Notes: generated from the sequence alone by a model not told the origin. DNA of 64,000 nt from MESE01 sp036675035 (GCA_036675035.1 JAKFFO010000007.1:8497-72496), one strand, 5' to 3'; positions 42,257-52,478 are shown, counted from the stretch's first letter. Numbers and translations: made by a program.

Positions 42257-42610
42257 ATGACATTTACAGACTCGATCAAAACCTGCTTTTCGAAGTATGC
42301 CGATTTTAACGGACGCGCATCCCGGTCCGAATACTGGTGGTTCGTGCTGTTCATCATGCTGATCGGAATCGGCACATCGTTCATCAGCGACATGATCTCG
42401 CTATTGTTTTACCTCGCGACACTGGTGCCATCGATCGCGGCTGCGGCGCGCAGACTGCATGACACCAACCGCAGCGGCTGGCTCCAGTTGATTGCGCTGA
42501 TTCCGATTATCGGATGGCTGATCGTATTGTATTTCCTGATACAGGAACCGCAGGAACCGAACCGGTTCGGCTCTTCCGGCGCCGTGGTCGCCGAACCCGG
42601 CACGAACTGA
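42257..42610 (+). CDS. DUF805 family membrane protein
   Basis: This 117-residue protein begins MTFTDSIKTCFSKYADFNGRASRSEYWWFVLF, the DUF805 signature, and has about three membrane segments, then AAAARRLHDTNRSGWLQLIALIPIIGWLIVLYFL. GGGGGAG lies seven bases before ATG 42257. A longer upstream open frame is rejected because it has no family match. Function unknown. Confidence 0.87.
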   Translation: MTFTDSIKTCFSKYADFNGRASRSEYWWFVLFIMLIGIGTSFISDMISLLFYLATLVPSIAAAARRLHDTNRSGWLQLIALIPIIGWLIVLYFLIQEPQEPNRFGSSGAVVAEPGTN

Positions 42611-42696
42611 TACCGCAGCTTGATACCTCAACTGCTATCCTGATGGTGGAACACGCCGTTCCGGCGTGTCGTGTCTGCAACAAGGAGTAGTACCGG

Positions 42697-43821
42697 ATGC
42701 ACCCGAGCTTTTGGGAACGCGATGCAATGCTGGACGCCGATTTCATCGTGATCGGCGGTGGCATCATCGGCTTGCACACCGCGCTCGAACTGCGTGAGCG
42801 CAGGCCGCAAGACCGGATCGTGATACTGGAACGCGGGCTGCTACCGGCCGGTGCATCGACCCGCAATGCGGGCTTTGCATGCTTCGGCAGCCTGACCGAA
42901 ATCCTGTCCGACCTGGATGCGCTGGGTGACGCAGCGGTGCTGGCATTGGTCGAGCGCCGCTGGCGCGGACTGGCGCGGTTGCGCAAGCGCGTCGGCGATG
43001 AAGCGATTGCTTATGAAGAATTCGGCGGCTTCGATCTGCTGTTCGATTCTCATCTCGGTGCATTGCAAAGGCTCGATGAAGTCAACCGCAAATTGCGACC
43101 GCTGTTCGGGCGCGATGTTTTTTCGGTCGATGAATCCGCGCTTGCGGCAAGCCGGTTCGGACCGCAAGCGAAAGCGCTTGTGAAGAACCCGCTGGAAGGA
43201 CAAGTGCATTCCGGCAAGCTCATGCGCGCGCTGGCAAGACTCGCAGCCGCGCAGGGAATCGAGATCCATACCGGTGCGCAAGTGCAGAAACTGGAAGAAA
43301 GCGGCGGCGAAGTGCAGGTACATGTCGCGCGTGGCAACGATGCGGTTTTCCGTGCGCCGCGCGTCGCGGTATGCACCAACGGCATCACCGGCGAATTGCT
43401 GTGCGATACCGGCATCGCGCCGGCGCGCGGCCAGATTCTGGTTACCGAACCGATTGCCGGCCTGCCATGGCGCGGCACTTACCATGTCGAGCAGGGCTTT
43501 TATTATTTCCGCAACGTCGGCAACCGGGTGCTGCTCGGCGGCGGACGCAATCTCGCAATCGATGCGGAAGCGACTACCGACATGGCATTGACGGACACAA
43601 TCCAGTCGGCACTGGAACGGCTGCTGCACGAAACGATCTTGCCGGGCCGCGAAGTCCGGGTCGAGCATCGCTGGTCCGGCGTGATGGGCTTCGCGGCAGA
43701 CAAGCAGCCGATCGTGCGGATGCTGTCGGATCATGTCGCACTCGGCTTCGGCTGCAACGGCATGGGGGTTGCGCTCGGTGCCGAAATCGGATCGCAGACT
43801 GCAGAATTATTGCTGCAATAA
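42697..43821 (+). CDS. DAO-type FAD-dependent oxidoreductase
   Basis: This 374-residue flavoenzyme has the GxGxxG dinucleotide site DFIVIGGGIIGLHTALELRERRP and GASTRNAGFACFGSLTE, typical of glycine/D-amino-acid oxidase-like proteins. The C-terminal VLLGGGRNLAIDAEAT and HRWSGVMGFAADKQPIV are also typical. The substrate is probably an amine or N-methylated amino acid, but cannot be specified. A small open frame precedes it with AAGGAG eight bases before the ATG. It seems to be a single gene. Confidence 0.87.
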   Translation: MHPSFWERDAMLDADFIVIGGGIIGLHTALELRERRPQDRIVILERGLLPAGASTRNAGFACFGSLTEILSDLDALGDAAVLALVERRWRGLARLRKRVGDEAIAYEEFGGFDLLFDSHLGALQRLDEVNRKLRPLFGRDVFSVDESALAASRFGPQAKALVKNPLEGQVHSGKLMRALARLAAAQGIEIHTGAQVQKLEESGGEVQVHVARGNDAVFRAPRVAVCTNGITGELLCDTGIAPARGQILVTEPIAGLPWRGTYHVEQGFYYFRNVGNRVLLGGGRNLAIDAEATTDMALTDTIQSALERLLHETILPGREVRVEHRWSGVMGFAADKQPIVRMLSDHVALGFGCNGMGVALGAEIGSQTAELLLQ

Positions 43822-43895
43822 TGACTTGATCAAGCACCAGGTTTGCCGGTTCGATGTCCGGCCGCATGTATCAATAACCAATCAACAGGTCGCCC

Positions 43896-44546
43896 ATGTC
43901 ATCAGAACTGCTCCGTTCGCCGCTCATGTTTGCCGCCATCGTATTCTCTGTTGCCGGCACCATCCTGCTATTTCGCGGTATCGCAGCCTTGATCCGCAAG
44001 CGACCGCTCCGGTTTGCGCTGGGAACGCTATCCGGGCTATTGATGATCTGCTGCGCGCTGCTGGCAATCGGCCTTGCCGTCGGTCTCCAGGGTTACCAGG
44101 CATTTGCCCGTGAAGAAGTGGCCGCGCACTTGATCGTGAAGCCGCTCGGCCCGCAACGCTTTGCCGCCACGGTCCATTTTGCCGATGGCCGAGTTGCGGT
44201 ATACGAGCTGGCCGGCGACGAAGTCTATGTCGACGCGCATATCCTGAAATGGCATCCGTTTGCGAATCTGCTCGGATTGCATACCGCGTACGAACTCGAT
44301 CGCCTGGCCGGCCGCTATCGCGACATCGGCCAGGAGCGCGCCGCGCCGCGCACTGTTTATTCGCTGGCGCAGGAACGGCCGATCGACCTGTTCGAATTGC
44401 GGCGACGGCATGCATTCCTGGCGCCGCTGGTCGACGCGCAATATGGCTCGGCAACCTTTGTGCCGGCCGATGTCGCTGCCGAGTTCGACGTGCTGGTGTC
44501 GACCACCGGTCTGTTGATGCGCAAGGTTGATGCGGCGCCGAAGTAG
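43896..44546 (+). CDS. Membrane-anchored hypothetical protein
   Basis: This 216-residue protein has two N-terminal membrane segments (LMFAAIVFSVAGTILLFRGIAAL and FALGTLSGLLMICCALLAIGLAVGLQGY) and a soluble periplasmic-side domain of about 145 residues. Similar proteins are sometimes labelled 'cation/multidrug efflux pump', but nothing here supports a pump: the protein is too small and lacks transporter motifs. I would call it hypothetical. Confidence 0.7.
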   Translation: MSSELLRSPLMFAAIVFSVAGTILLFRGIAALIRKRPLRFALGTLSGLLMICCALLAIGLAVGLQGYQAFAREEVAAHLIVKPLGPQRFAATVHFADGRVAVYELAGDEVYVDAHILKWHPFANLLGLHTAYELDRLAGRYRDIGQERAAPRTVYSLAQERPIDLFELRRRHAFLAPLVDAQYGSATFVPADVAAEFDVLVSTTGLLMRKVDAAPK

Positions 44547-44648
44547 CTTTGCCGGGGTATCCGGTTTCGGTTATCCTGCTGCCGGGCTGCACGCGATACC
44601 GACGGCAAATACAAACACCCATTCAACCTCGTTCATCGAATATAAATT

Positions 44649-45599
44649 ATGCGTAAAGTTCTCGTACGTGGCTTGCTGCCGCTGATCGTGCTGCTGTTTG
44701 CAGCAATTGCACTGATGCTCGTGTTCAGCTGGGCGCCCGACCGGCCGGTGCATGAGCTGGTAAAACAATGGGCGCCGCCGCCTTCCACCTTTGTCGACGT
44801 GCGCGGTCTGAAGGTACATGTGCGCGATGAAGGGGTGCGAACCGATCCGGTACCGGTGGTGCTGATCCACGGCACTTCGGCCAGTCTGCATACCTGGGAA
44901 GGCTGGGTCGCCGCGCTCAAGCCGCAGCGCCGCGTGATCACGATGGATCTGCCGGGGTTCGGGCTGACCGGCCCGAATGCGCAGAACGATTATCGCGATG
45001 AAACCTATACGCAGTTCATCCTGGATTTGATGGACACGCTGGGCGTGCAGCGCTTCGTGCTTGGCGGAAATTCACTCGGCGGCGAAATCGCATGGCAGGT
45101 CGCCGAGAAAGCGCCGCAACGCGTGGCCAAATTGATCCTGGTCGATGCGGCAGGTTATCCGATTCGGCCGCAATCGATGCCGATTGCATTCACGATTGCG
45201 CGCACGCCGGTCGTAAACAAAATGATGGAAGTGACCTTGCCGCGCAGTATGGTCGAGTCTAGCGTACGCAATGTGTACGGAGATCCGTCGCGCGTTACGC
45301 CGGCGCTGGTGGATCGCTATGAAGCGCTTACGCTGCGCGCAGGCAACCGCAAGGCCCTGGCCCAGCGCTTTGCGCAATCCGATTTCGAGGGTTCCGGCTC
45401 GCGGATCGAGGCAATCAAGCAGCCGACACTGATATTGTGGGGCGGTCGCGATATGCTGATTCCGCTTGAAAACGCGCACTGGTTCAAGCGCGATATTGCC
45501 GGCAGCCAGCTCGAAGTGTTCGACGATCTCGGGCATGTGCCGCACGAAGAAGATCCGGCGCGTACGGTCGCGGTGGTGCGGGCATTCCTGAATAAATAA
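44649..45599 (+). CDS. Membrane-anchored alpha/beta hydrolase
   Basis: This 316-residue protein has an N-terminal membrane segment (LLPLIVLLFAAIALMLVFSW), so the hydrolase part probably lies on the periplasmic side. The catalytic triad is visible: serine in LGGNSLGGEIAW, aspartate in LWGGRDMLIP and histidine in DLGHVPHEEDP. VVLIHGTSASLHTWEGW is the oxyanion loop. Substrate unknown. It converges with the penicillin-binding protein gene. Confidence 0.87.
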   Translation: MRKVLVRGLLPLIVLLFAAIALMLVFSWAPDRPVHELVKQWAPPPSTFVDVRGLKVHVRDEGVRTDPVPVVLIHGTSASLHTWEGWVAALKPQRRVITMDLPGFGLTGPNAQNDYRDETYTQFILDLMDTLGVQRFVLGGNSLGGEIAWQVAEKAPQRVAKLILVDAAGYPIRPQSMPIAFTIARTPVVNKMMEVTLPRSMVESSVRNVYGDPSRVTPALVDRYEALTLRAGNRKALAQRFAQSDFEGSGSRIEAIKQPTLILWGGRDMLIPLENAHWFKRDIAGSQLEVFDDLGHVPHEEDPARTVAVVRAFLNK

Positions 45600-45641
45600 T
45601 CCGGCGTACTCCGGCTTGATGAATGGTTCCGGATTCATGCG

Positions 45642-48245
45642 CTACCAGCGCAAGGACTCCGGATACTGATACGCCGGGAATTGCTCGAAACGCGACGCCG
45701 GCGCGGCACGCTGCTGTGGCACTACCGCCTTCTCCGCTTTTTTCGCCGGTGTTGAAGACGCGGTTTCGCCGTCCGTACCGCTGTTTCCGGAACTGGTCGC
45801 CGCCGGCTGATCGCGCTGCGCAGTAACAGGATTGCGGCCCATTCCGGTCAGGATGCGCCCCAGCGCTTCGGCGGTGACCGGATTGGCAGCGGAGGGCGGC
45901 GTTACCGGCTCGACTTCCTGCGACCCTACGATGATCGAGCTGCCGTCGCTGCGGGTAATCACGCCGTATCCCGATGGCGGCATTTCGTTATTGCGGTCCG
46001 GGCGGCTGGCCCAGTCGTCGGCCGGCGCGGTCACCATCAATCTCGGCGCCCGCGGCGGTTTCGGAAACTTCGCCTTCACGTCGATGTGCTTCGCCTTCAG
46101 CGTGTCGCGAAAGAAATCGCCGACCACCAGCATTGCATTGTGCCCGCCCTGTCCCCAGTAGTCGCTGCGCATCGTCACCCGCGCGTCGTTGAATCCGACC
46201 CATGCACCGGCCACCAGCTCCGGATGCATCAGGATGAACCAGCCGTCGGTATTGTTTTGCGTGGTGCCCGTCTTGCCGGCGATATCGGCGGTAATGTTGA
46301 ATCGGCTTTTTACCTCCTGCCCGGTGCCTTGCCTGACCACGCCGCGCATCATGTCGATCAATTCCACCGCGGTTTTTTCCGACATCGCGCGCTGCGGAGC
46401 AGCACCGAACTGCGCTACCACCTTGCCGTGGCGGTCGGTGATGCGGCTGATCAGAATCGGCTCATGGTACTGGCCGGTTTGTGCAATCGTCGAATAGGCC
46501 GACACCATTTCCAGCAAGGTTACCGGGCTGGTCCCGAGTGCCAGCGAAGGCACCGCTTCCAGCCGGCTCTGCTTGATTCCCATTGCCTCGGCCAGACTGA
46601 TGATGCTGGGCAAGCCGGCGTCCAGCATCACTTGCGCGGTAATCGTATTTTTTGAAAAGATCAAACCCTCGCGCATGCTCATTGTCTTTCCGCTCGCGCC
46701 CGCCATGTCGGTCGGCTTCCAGATGCTGCCGTCGACCGAAAGTATTTCAACGGCGCTGTCCTGATACGGGCGATTCGGACGCAATCCCTGTTCGAGCGCC
46801 GCACCATAAACAATCGGTTTGAAGGTCGACCCGGGTTGCCGCATTGCCAGCGCAACATGATCGAATTGATCCCGGCTGAAGTCGCGGCTGCCGACCCACG
46901 CCTTGACCTGTCCGGTCGTTGGATCGATTGCGACCAAGCCGGCTTCAAGCCGCGATTTGTTTTCGCGCAGCTGCGCGATGAATTTCGGGTTCGCTTTCAG
47001 GCTGGCCAGCGCGTCGGCTGCGGATTTTCCTGCCTTGACCGCTTTCGCATATTCGGCTGTTTCGGCGATGAATGCATTTTCCAGTTCTGCATACTCTTCC
47101 CAGAAATAGCTGAACGGCTTGACCTTCGGCCGCATTTGCGCATAAGCGCCAGGCGTATGAGATAACAGTGCGGTCGATTCTTTTGCCCATTCCACGTCGG
47201 CAATGTTTTGCAAGACTTGCGCCTGTTTCTCTACCGCCTGTGCCGCAGCTTGCTGCAGGCGGTCGTCCAGAGTGCTGTGAATCACCAGGCCGTCGGCATA
47301 CAGGTTGTATTCATGTTCGTCGGCCCAGTTGATCAGCCATTTGCGCAAATGCGCAGTGAAGTGCGGGGCACTGCTCGGCGGATCGGTTTGCCGGTTCAGT
47401 TCGACATGCAACGGCCGTTCCGCCAACGCCTGGTACTCGGCATCGGAAAGCGCGCCGTACTTGACCATCTGGCCGAGCACCACATTGCGGCGCGCCAGTG
47501 CCCGCTCCGGGTTCAGCACCGGGTTGTAATAGCTGGTGCCTTTGAGCATGCCGACCAGGGTTGCGCTTTCCAGAACGTCGAGCTCGGCTGCGGCTTTGTC
47601 GTAATAGGTACGCGCCGCCATTTCGATGCCGACCACGCTGTAAAGAAAGGGAACCGTGTTCAGGTAGGTTTCCAGGATCTGCTGCTTGGTATAGGCGCGT
47701 TCGATGCGGATCGCGGTAATGATTTCCTTGAGCTTGCGCTCAAGCGAGCGCGTGCGGCCGATTTCGTCGGGAAACAGATTGCGCGCCAGCTGCTGGGTAA
47801 TGGTCGAACCGCCCTGCGTGTCGCCGCCTGCGGTATGGAAAACGGCCGCCAGCGTGCGCTTGATATCGACTCCGTTGTGATCGTAGAAGCGATGGTCTTC
47901 GGTGGAAATCAATGCATCGAGCGCATGCGGCGAGATTTCCGCAAGCGTGACGACTTCCTGGTAATTCTGCCGAAAGGTCGCGAGATGCTTGCCGTCAGCC
48001 GTATACAGGACGCTGGGGTACATCGCACGCACCTGCTGCAAATTATCGATTGCCGGCGTTTGCGGAATCAGCAGCATCAGGTAGGCGTACCCCAGCGCAA
48101 CGCCGATGACGCCGGCCGCACCGAGCGCTGCCGCACCGGCCAAGAGGTATTTGGCAAGCCGAGGCCGGGAAGTTTTTTTCAAAGGCTGCGGCGCGCTGTC
48201 CGTTTGGCATCGCTGTTCATCTCCGTGCGTGTCGTTGGAATCCAC
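45642..48245 (-). CDS. mrcA: Class A penicillin-binding protein (bifunctional transglycosylase/transpeptidase)
   Basis: This 867-residue inner-membrane enzyme polymerises and cross-links peptidoglycan. It has one N-terminal membrane segment (near 35-55) and a GT51 domain with STEDHRFYDHNGVD and GGSTITQQLARN. The transpeptidase domain has SxxK (PGSTFKPI), SxN (SKNTITA) and KTG (GKTGTTQNN). A disordered proline/serine/alanine-rich C-terminal tail follows. All catalytic motifs are intact, so it is probably functional. It resembles the PBP1A branch; whether it is the main mrcA of the genome cannot be seen here. Confidence 0.9.
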   Translation of the reverse strand: MDSNDTHGDEQRCQTDSAPQPLKKTSRPRLAKYLLAGAAALGAAGVIGVALGYAYLMLLIPQTPAIDNLQQVRAMYPSVLYTADGKHLATFRQNYQEVVTLAEISPHALDALISTEDHRFYDHNGVDIKRTLAAVFHTAGGDTQGGSTITQQLARNLFPDEIGRTRSLERKLKEIITAIRIERAYTKQQILETYLNTVPFLYSVVGIEMAARTYYDKAAAELDVLESATLVGMLKGTSYYNPVLNPERALARRNVVLGQMVKYGALSDAEYQALAERPLHVELNRQTDPPSSAPHFTAHLRKWLINWADEHEYNLYADGLVIHSTLDDRLQQAAAQAVEKQAQVLQNIADVEWAKESTALLSHTPGAYAQMRPKVKPFSYFWEEYAELENAFIAETAEYAKAVKAGKSAADALASLKANPKFIAQLRENKSRLEAGLVAIDPTTGQVKAWVGSRDFSRDQFDHVALAMRQPGSTFKPIVYGAALEQGLRPNRPYQDSAVEILSVDGSIWKPTDMAGASGKTMSMREGLIFSKNTITAQVMLDAGLPSIISLAEAMGIKQSRLEAVPSLALGTSPVTLLEMVSAYSTIAQTGQYHEPILISRITDRHGKVVAQFGAAPQRAMSEKTAVELIDMMRGVVRQGTGQEVKSRFNITADIAGKTGTTQNNTDGWFILMHPELVAGAWVGFNDARVTMRSDYWGQGGHNAMLVVGDFFRDTLKAKHIDVKAKFPKPPRAPRLMVTAPADDWASRPDRNNEMPPSGYGVITRSDGSSIIVGSQEVEPVTPPSAANPVTAEALGRILTGMGRNPVTAQRDQPAATSSGNSGTDGETASSTPAKKAEKAVVPQQRAAPASRFEQFPAYQYPESLRW

Positions 48246-48449
48246 AATCGGCGCTCTTGTGTTGGTTGGCTGACAAAATTGGACCTGCCAACCTTATTTT
48301 GGTTTGATTCGATCAGCGATGATTTGCGTAAATACAAGACAAGCTGAATCGCCAATGCCATTCGGAAAGGATCGGGCAGCGCGATGCAATCCGCGATAAG
48401 CTTCGGTCTGCTCCGATCCATCCGAAAATTCCTGAACCAGTCACTCTCC

Positions 48450-49655
48450 ATGAGCCCATCCGCATCCGCCGCGCCGCTTCCGCGCAGCGCCATACTGCTG
48501 CTGTCGCTGGCCGCATTTGCCAGCGGCATATCGCTGCGCGTCACCGATCCGCTGCTGCCGCGCCTTGCCGCGGATTTCGACGTATCGCTCGGCGCGGCGT
48601 CGTACGTGATTACGGTTTTCGCGATCGCGTACGGCGTATCGCAATTGTTCTTCGGGCCGCTGGGCGATCGTTTCGGCAAGTATCTGGTCGTGGCCTGGGC
48701 CTGTGTCGCCTGCGGCATTACCGCCACGCTGTGCGCGCTGGCACCGAATTTTCCGTCGCTGCTGGGCGCGCGGTTGCTGGCTGGCGGCACCGCAGCCGCG
48801 ATCATTCCATTGTCGATGGCATGGATCGGCGACGTGGTGCCGTATGACCAGCGGCAACCGGTATTGGCGCGATTCCTGATCGGCCAGATCCTTGGATTGT
48901 CGAGCGGTGTGCTGGTCGGCGGCCTGGCAGCGGATTATTTCAGCTGGCGCCTGCCGTTTTTCGGCGTTGCGCTGGTTTTCGCGGCAATCAGTGTTGCGTT
49001 ATTCATGTTGAACCGGCGTTTGCCCGATCATGCGCGGGCCGTACGCATTGTGGAAGGCTCGGTGGTGCGACGTACCGCCGCTGAGTTCGGTCAAGTGATG
49101 GCGGCGCCGTGGGCGCGTGTCGTATTGCTGGCGGTATTCCTGGAGGGCGCGTTCCTGTATGGCGGTTTCGCGTTCATCGCATCGCATGTGCACCGCGTCT
49201 ACCAGATATCACTTGCCACTGCCGGATCGCTGGTGATGCTGTTCGGATTCGGCGGCCTGTTGTTTGCGATTGCATCAAGGACGCTGGTGCGGCGCCTGGG
49301 CGAAGTCGGCTTGTCGCGTTGGGGCGGGTTGTTGCTGGGCGGATCGCTGCTCGCAATCGGTATCGGACCGGCCTGGTGGTGGTCCATTCCCGGCTGTTTT
49401 ATTGCCGGCCTCGGGTTCTACATGTTCCACAACACGTTGCAGATCAATGCAACCCAGATGGCGCCGGAACGGCGCGGGGCGGCGGTATCGGCATTTGCAT
49501 CGAGTTTTTTCATGGGCCAGTCGGTCGGCGTCGCCGTCGCGGGCATGCTGATAGAGCATTTTGGTACCGCAGTGGTACTGGTGATCAGCGCGCTCGGAGT
49601 AATGTCGGTGGCGCTGGGCTTCGGTAGAAAGTTATCAACGCGCGCGGCGAAATGA
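48450..49655 (+). CDS. MFS transporter (DHA1-like)
   Basis: This protein of about 401 residues has 12 predicted membrane segments and the MFS motif FFGPLGDRFGKYLVV between segments 2 and 3. It fits the drug:H+ antiporter/AraJ-like branch; substrate unknown. The frame is open 66 bases further upstream, but ATG 48450 (MSPSASAAPLPRSAILL) precedes the first segment in the usual way. A hairpin follows the stop. Probable inner-membrane exporter. Confidence 0.82.
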   Translation: MSPSASAAPLPRSAILLLSLAAFASGISLRVTDPLLPRLAADFDVSLGAASYVITVFAIAYGVSQLFFGPLGDRFGKYLVVAWACVACGITATLCALAPNFPSLLGARLLAGGTAAAIIPLSMAWIGDVVPYDQRQPVLARFLIGQILGLSSGVLVGGLAADYFSWRLPFFGVALVFAAISVALFMLNRRLPDHARAVRIVEGSVVRRTAAEFGQVMAAPWARVVLLAVFLEGAFLYGGFAFIASHVHRVYQISLATAGSLVMLFGFGGLLFAIASRTLVRRLGEVGLSRWGGLLLGGSLLAIGIGPAWWWSIPGCFIAGLGFYMFHNTLQINATQMAPERRGAAVSAFASSFFMGQSVGVAVAGMLIEHFGTAVVLVISALGVMSVALGFGRKLSTRAAK

Positions 49656-49707
49656 TGATTTGCGCTGCGGCGTGGTCGCGCCGTTTGTGTACCGGAGTCG
49701 AAAAAGA

Positions 49708-49738
49708 AGCCCCGCCAGGCGTTGACGCCTGCGGGGCT
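49708..49738. terminator. Terminator hairpin between convergent genes
   Basis: AGCCCCGC (49708-49715) pairs with GCGGGGCT (49731-49738), and the inner AGGCG pairs with CGCCT around a 4-base loop, with one bulged base. On the minus strand it is followed by TTCTTTTT, so it best serves as terminator for the small membrane protein gene at 49843. It could also act weakly for the MFS gene. Confidence 0.7.
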
Positions 49739-49842
49739 AAATTCTTCCTGAAAGAGAGGAAGGGAGACCGATGCCGGCTGCTCCGGGGCCCGGTGTTTCT
49801 AATGAGACGCCGGGAACCGGAACTTGGCAGCGGCGCCGGGTA

Positions 49843-50127
49843 TTACCCGCGCGATGCCAGCGACCGCAATTCCGCGGCCAGACCTGGCTGGCTGGATTCG
49901 TACTCGCGTGCCATGCGGTTGAGCATCAGCACCCCCTGGAATTTATCGCGCTCCTTGCTCTCTCCGGCCTGATTGCGTGGTGTAATGACAAGCAATGCGG
50001 CGCGCAGCATGCCTGCGATCAGCGGCTTGAATACAATCAACAGGGCGGCGAAGACGCCCAGTCCGATCAATGGACGAACCGCGCTGGCGGCTGCTTCGAC
50101 GGGGATGGCAATAGATAGGATCGACAT
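49843..50127 (-). CDS. Small membrane protein, hypothetical
   Basis: This 94-residue protein has two hydrophobic segments (LSIAIPVEAAASAVRPLIGLGVFAALLIVF and LIAGMLRAALLVI). A charged C-terminal part (NQAGESKERDKFQGVLMLNRMAREYESSQPGLAAELRSL) follows. I do not recognise the family. An AGGAG site lies seven bases before ATG 50127, and a terminator follows, both supporting a real gene. It is divergent from the LysR gene with a 157-base gap. Confidence 0.65.
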   Translation of the reverse strand: MSILSIAIPVEAAASAVRPLIGLGVFAALLIVFKPLIAGMLRAALLVITPRNQAGESKERDKFQGVLMLNRMAREYESSQPGLAAELRSLASRG

Positions 50128-50284
50128 TTGGAACTCCTGTTCAACAATCAAAAATTTTCTCTGGTGATACAAGTATGGGTATCGGCAAGATATAAATCAA
50201 ATTCCGTTTTATGATGTCGGCTATTTCTTTTGTGAATATCTGGATTTTTCAATTTCTACCTTTTATCGAGCGTGTGTTGGCAAA

Positions 50285-51217
50285 ATGAGCTTTCTGACCC
50301 TTGATTTGAATTTGCTGCGTGTGTTCGATGCGGTAATGACCGAACAGAACCTGACGCGTGCTGCCGACCGTCTGGCGATGACGCAGCCGGCGGTGTCGAA
50401 TGCGCTGAAGCGCTTGCGCGACGCACTCGGCGACGAATTGCTGATCCGTACCGCGCATGGCGTGAAACCGACGCCGCATGCAGAAGCGCTGTGGCCGACC
50501 GTACGGCACGCATTGTCGGAGCTTGAAGAAGCCGTGATGCCGACCAAGTTCGACGCATCTAATGCGCGCGTGACTTTCCATCTGGCGATGGCAGACGCAA
50601 CGGCGGCGCTGTGGTTGCCGGCACTGGTGCGATCGATCGAGCGCGAGGCGCCGAGCATCAAGGTCCGCATGTCGCCGCTGATGACGCGCGAACCGCGGCC
50701 GATGTTGTTGCGCGGAGACATAGACCTGGCGATCGGTTTTTTCCCCGGTGTGGTGGCACAGCTGACCGGTGGGCCGGATACGCCGATTCGGCATGAGCAG
50801 CTGTATTCCGGAAAATATGTATGCGTGATGCGCAAGGATCATCCGCTGGCAAAAGGCCCGCTGACGCTGGACGGATACTGTTCGGCCAACCATTTGCTGG
50901 TGAGCTTTTCCGGCCGCGCGCGCGGCCTGGTCGACGACGCACTCGCGCAACTCGGCCGCGAGCGGCGGATTCTGTTGACAGTGAACCAGTTCTTTACCGG
51001 CGGCCGGGTGGTTGCCAGTTCCGACCTGGTGACCGTGCTGCCGCGCCATCTGATCGCATCGACCGGGATGACGGGCGCATTGATCGCCAAGGATCTGCCG
51101 TTTCCGATGCCGGAAATCCATATCGATATGCTGTGGCACGAGCGCGATGCGCGCAGTCCGGCGCATAAGTGGCTGCGCCAGCACTTGACGGCAATCACGA
51201 CGGCGCCGGCGTTCTAG
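50285..51217 (+). CDS. LysR-family transcriptional regulator
   Basis: This 310-residue protein has the LysR winged helix-turn-helix at the N terminus (LDLNLLRVFDAVMTEQNLTRAADRLAMTQPAVSNALKRLRDALGDELLIR) and a periplasmic-binding-like effector domain. The N-terminal pattern resembles the NodD/NahR-like group that responds to aromatic compounds, but the effector is not known. It converges with the MFS gene at 51239. Its own target may be the divergent small membrane gene or a distant operon. Confidence 0.88.
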   Translation: MSFLTLDLNLLRVFDAVMTEQNLTRAADRLAMTQPAVSNALKRLRDALGDELLIRTAHGVKPTPHAEALWPTVRHALSELEEAVMPTKFDASNARVTFHLAMADATAALWLPALVRSIEREAPSIKVRMSPLMTREPRPMLLRGDIDLAIGFFPGVVAQLTGGPDTPIRHEQLYSGKYVCVMRKDHPLAKGPLTLDGYCSANHLLVSFSGRARGLVDDALAQLGRERRILLTVNQFFTGGRVVASSDLVTVLPRHLIASTGMTGALIAKDLPFPMPEIHIDMLWHERDARSPAHKWLRQHLTAITTAPAF

Positions 51218-51238
51218 CCGATCCGGTTTATCCGCCGG

Positions 51239-52465
51239 TCAAGCGGGAACAGACGCCCTCTTGATCGCAAACCGGTATGCGATCACCGACAGCAATGCGC
51301 ATGCAACCAGCGCAAGAACTGCATCGCCGCGCATCAGCCCTGCGGTCATCGCCATTGAAAAAATCACCGGTGCGATCGCTCTGGCGATGAACGACGGGCG
51401 GGCCAGCTTGCCCAGCAGCGCGCCGTATCCGACGCGGCCGAACAGCGCGGCCGGCACCGTGCCGCGCACGATGGTCATGATGCCGTTGCTGAAACCGAAG
51501 AATGCGGCAAACAGGAACGCCGGCAGCGACAGGCCTTGCACGAAATACAGAACGATCACCGCCATCAGCATCAGCACGAACGACACGGTACCGATCGTGA
51601 CCGGCCGAATGTTGCGCGCGACCGTGAATTCCAGGATGCGCCCTACCACCTGCATCGGGCCGATCAGCGCCGCAATGAATACCGCATCCTTGGCGCTCAG
51701 GCCGGCCGACTTGAGCAACGTAATCAAATGAATCAGCAGTGCCGACGACACGAAAGTCATCAGCGCGAACGCCGCCGCAAGCCATGCATAATCGACGGCA
51801 GCCGGGCTCGATGCCGCTGCCGGATCGCCCGAAGCGGCCGCCGGGTCGTGCGTTGCCGCCTCGACATGATGAGCCGGCAACAGCCACCAATGGAGCGGCA
51901 GGCAAACCAGCAGCTGCAGACCTGCATACACCGCGAGTGTCTGGCGCCAGCCGATCGCGTCGAGCAGCACTTGCGACAGCGGCCAGAATACGGTGCTGGC
52001 AAAGCCGCCGAACAATGTGAGCGCGGTAATCGATTTCCGGTAAGCCTGCCCGGCGATCTGATTCAGCGCCGCGAATGCGGCGTCATACAAGGTGGCCGCC
52101 ATCGCAACGCCTGCCGTCACCGACGCGAGCACCAGCGTGAACGGACCGCTTGCGGTCGCAAACAGAAGCAGCGCAACGACACCGACACAGGAACCGAGCG
52201 ACAGCACGATGCGTCCACCGCGTTCGTCGATCAGTTTTCCGGCCAGCGGCGCCGCCAGCCCGGACAGGAACAGACTGAGCGTGAACGCGCCGAACAACAG
52301 GGTCTGCGATACGCCGAGATCGCGCTGCATGGGCTCGCCCAGCACCGCAATCGTGTAATAGAAGGCGCCCCAGGAAATGATTTGATTGATGCCGAGCGCG
52401 CAGACGGACCCGGCCAGACCGGGGTTATGCGGAGACGGCTTCAACGATTTCACGCTATCGGTCAT
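51239..52465 (-). CDS. MFS transporter
   Basis: This 408-residue protein has 12 membrane segments, with SQTLLFGAFTLSLFLSGLAAPLAGKLIDERGGR as the first half motif. It resembles the oxalate/formate or monocarboxylate-type MFS group. Substrate unknown. It lies 13 bases downstream of the Lrp-type regulator gene on the same strand, so both may be one transcript, and an amino-acid-linked substrate is possible. Confidence 0.82.
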   Translation of the reverse strand: MTDSVKSLKPSPHNPGLAGSVCALGINQIISWGAFYYTIAVLGEPMQRDLGVSQTLLFGAFTLSLFLSGLAAPLAGKLIDERGGRIVLSLGSCVGVVALLLFATASGPFTLVLASVTAGVAMAATLYDAAFAALNQIAGQAYRKSITALTLFGGFASTVFWPLSQVLLDAIGWRQTLAVYAGLQLLVCLPLHWWLLPAHHVEAATHDPAAASGDPAAASSPAAVDYAWLAAAFALMTFVSSALLIHLITLLKSAGLSAKDAVFIAALIGPMQVVGRILEFTVARNIRPVTIGTVSFVLMLMAVIVLYFVQGLSLPAFLFAAFFGFSNGIMTIVRGTVPAALFGRVGYGALLGKLARPSFIARAIAPVIFSMAMTAGLMRGDAVLALVACALLSVIAYRFAIKRASVPA

Positions 52466-52478
52466 GTATTGGGCAACG

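Noticed and set aside
43896..44546. Label 'cation/multidrug efflux pump' for the two-segment membrane protein
   Set aside because: Only two membrane segments and no transporter motif; the name is probably an inherited misannotation.
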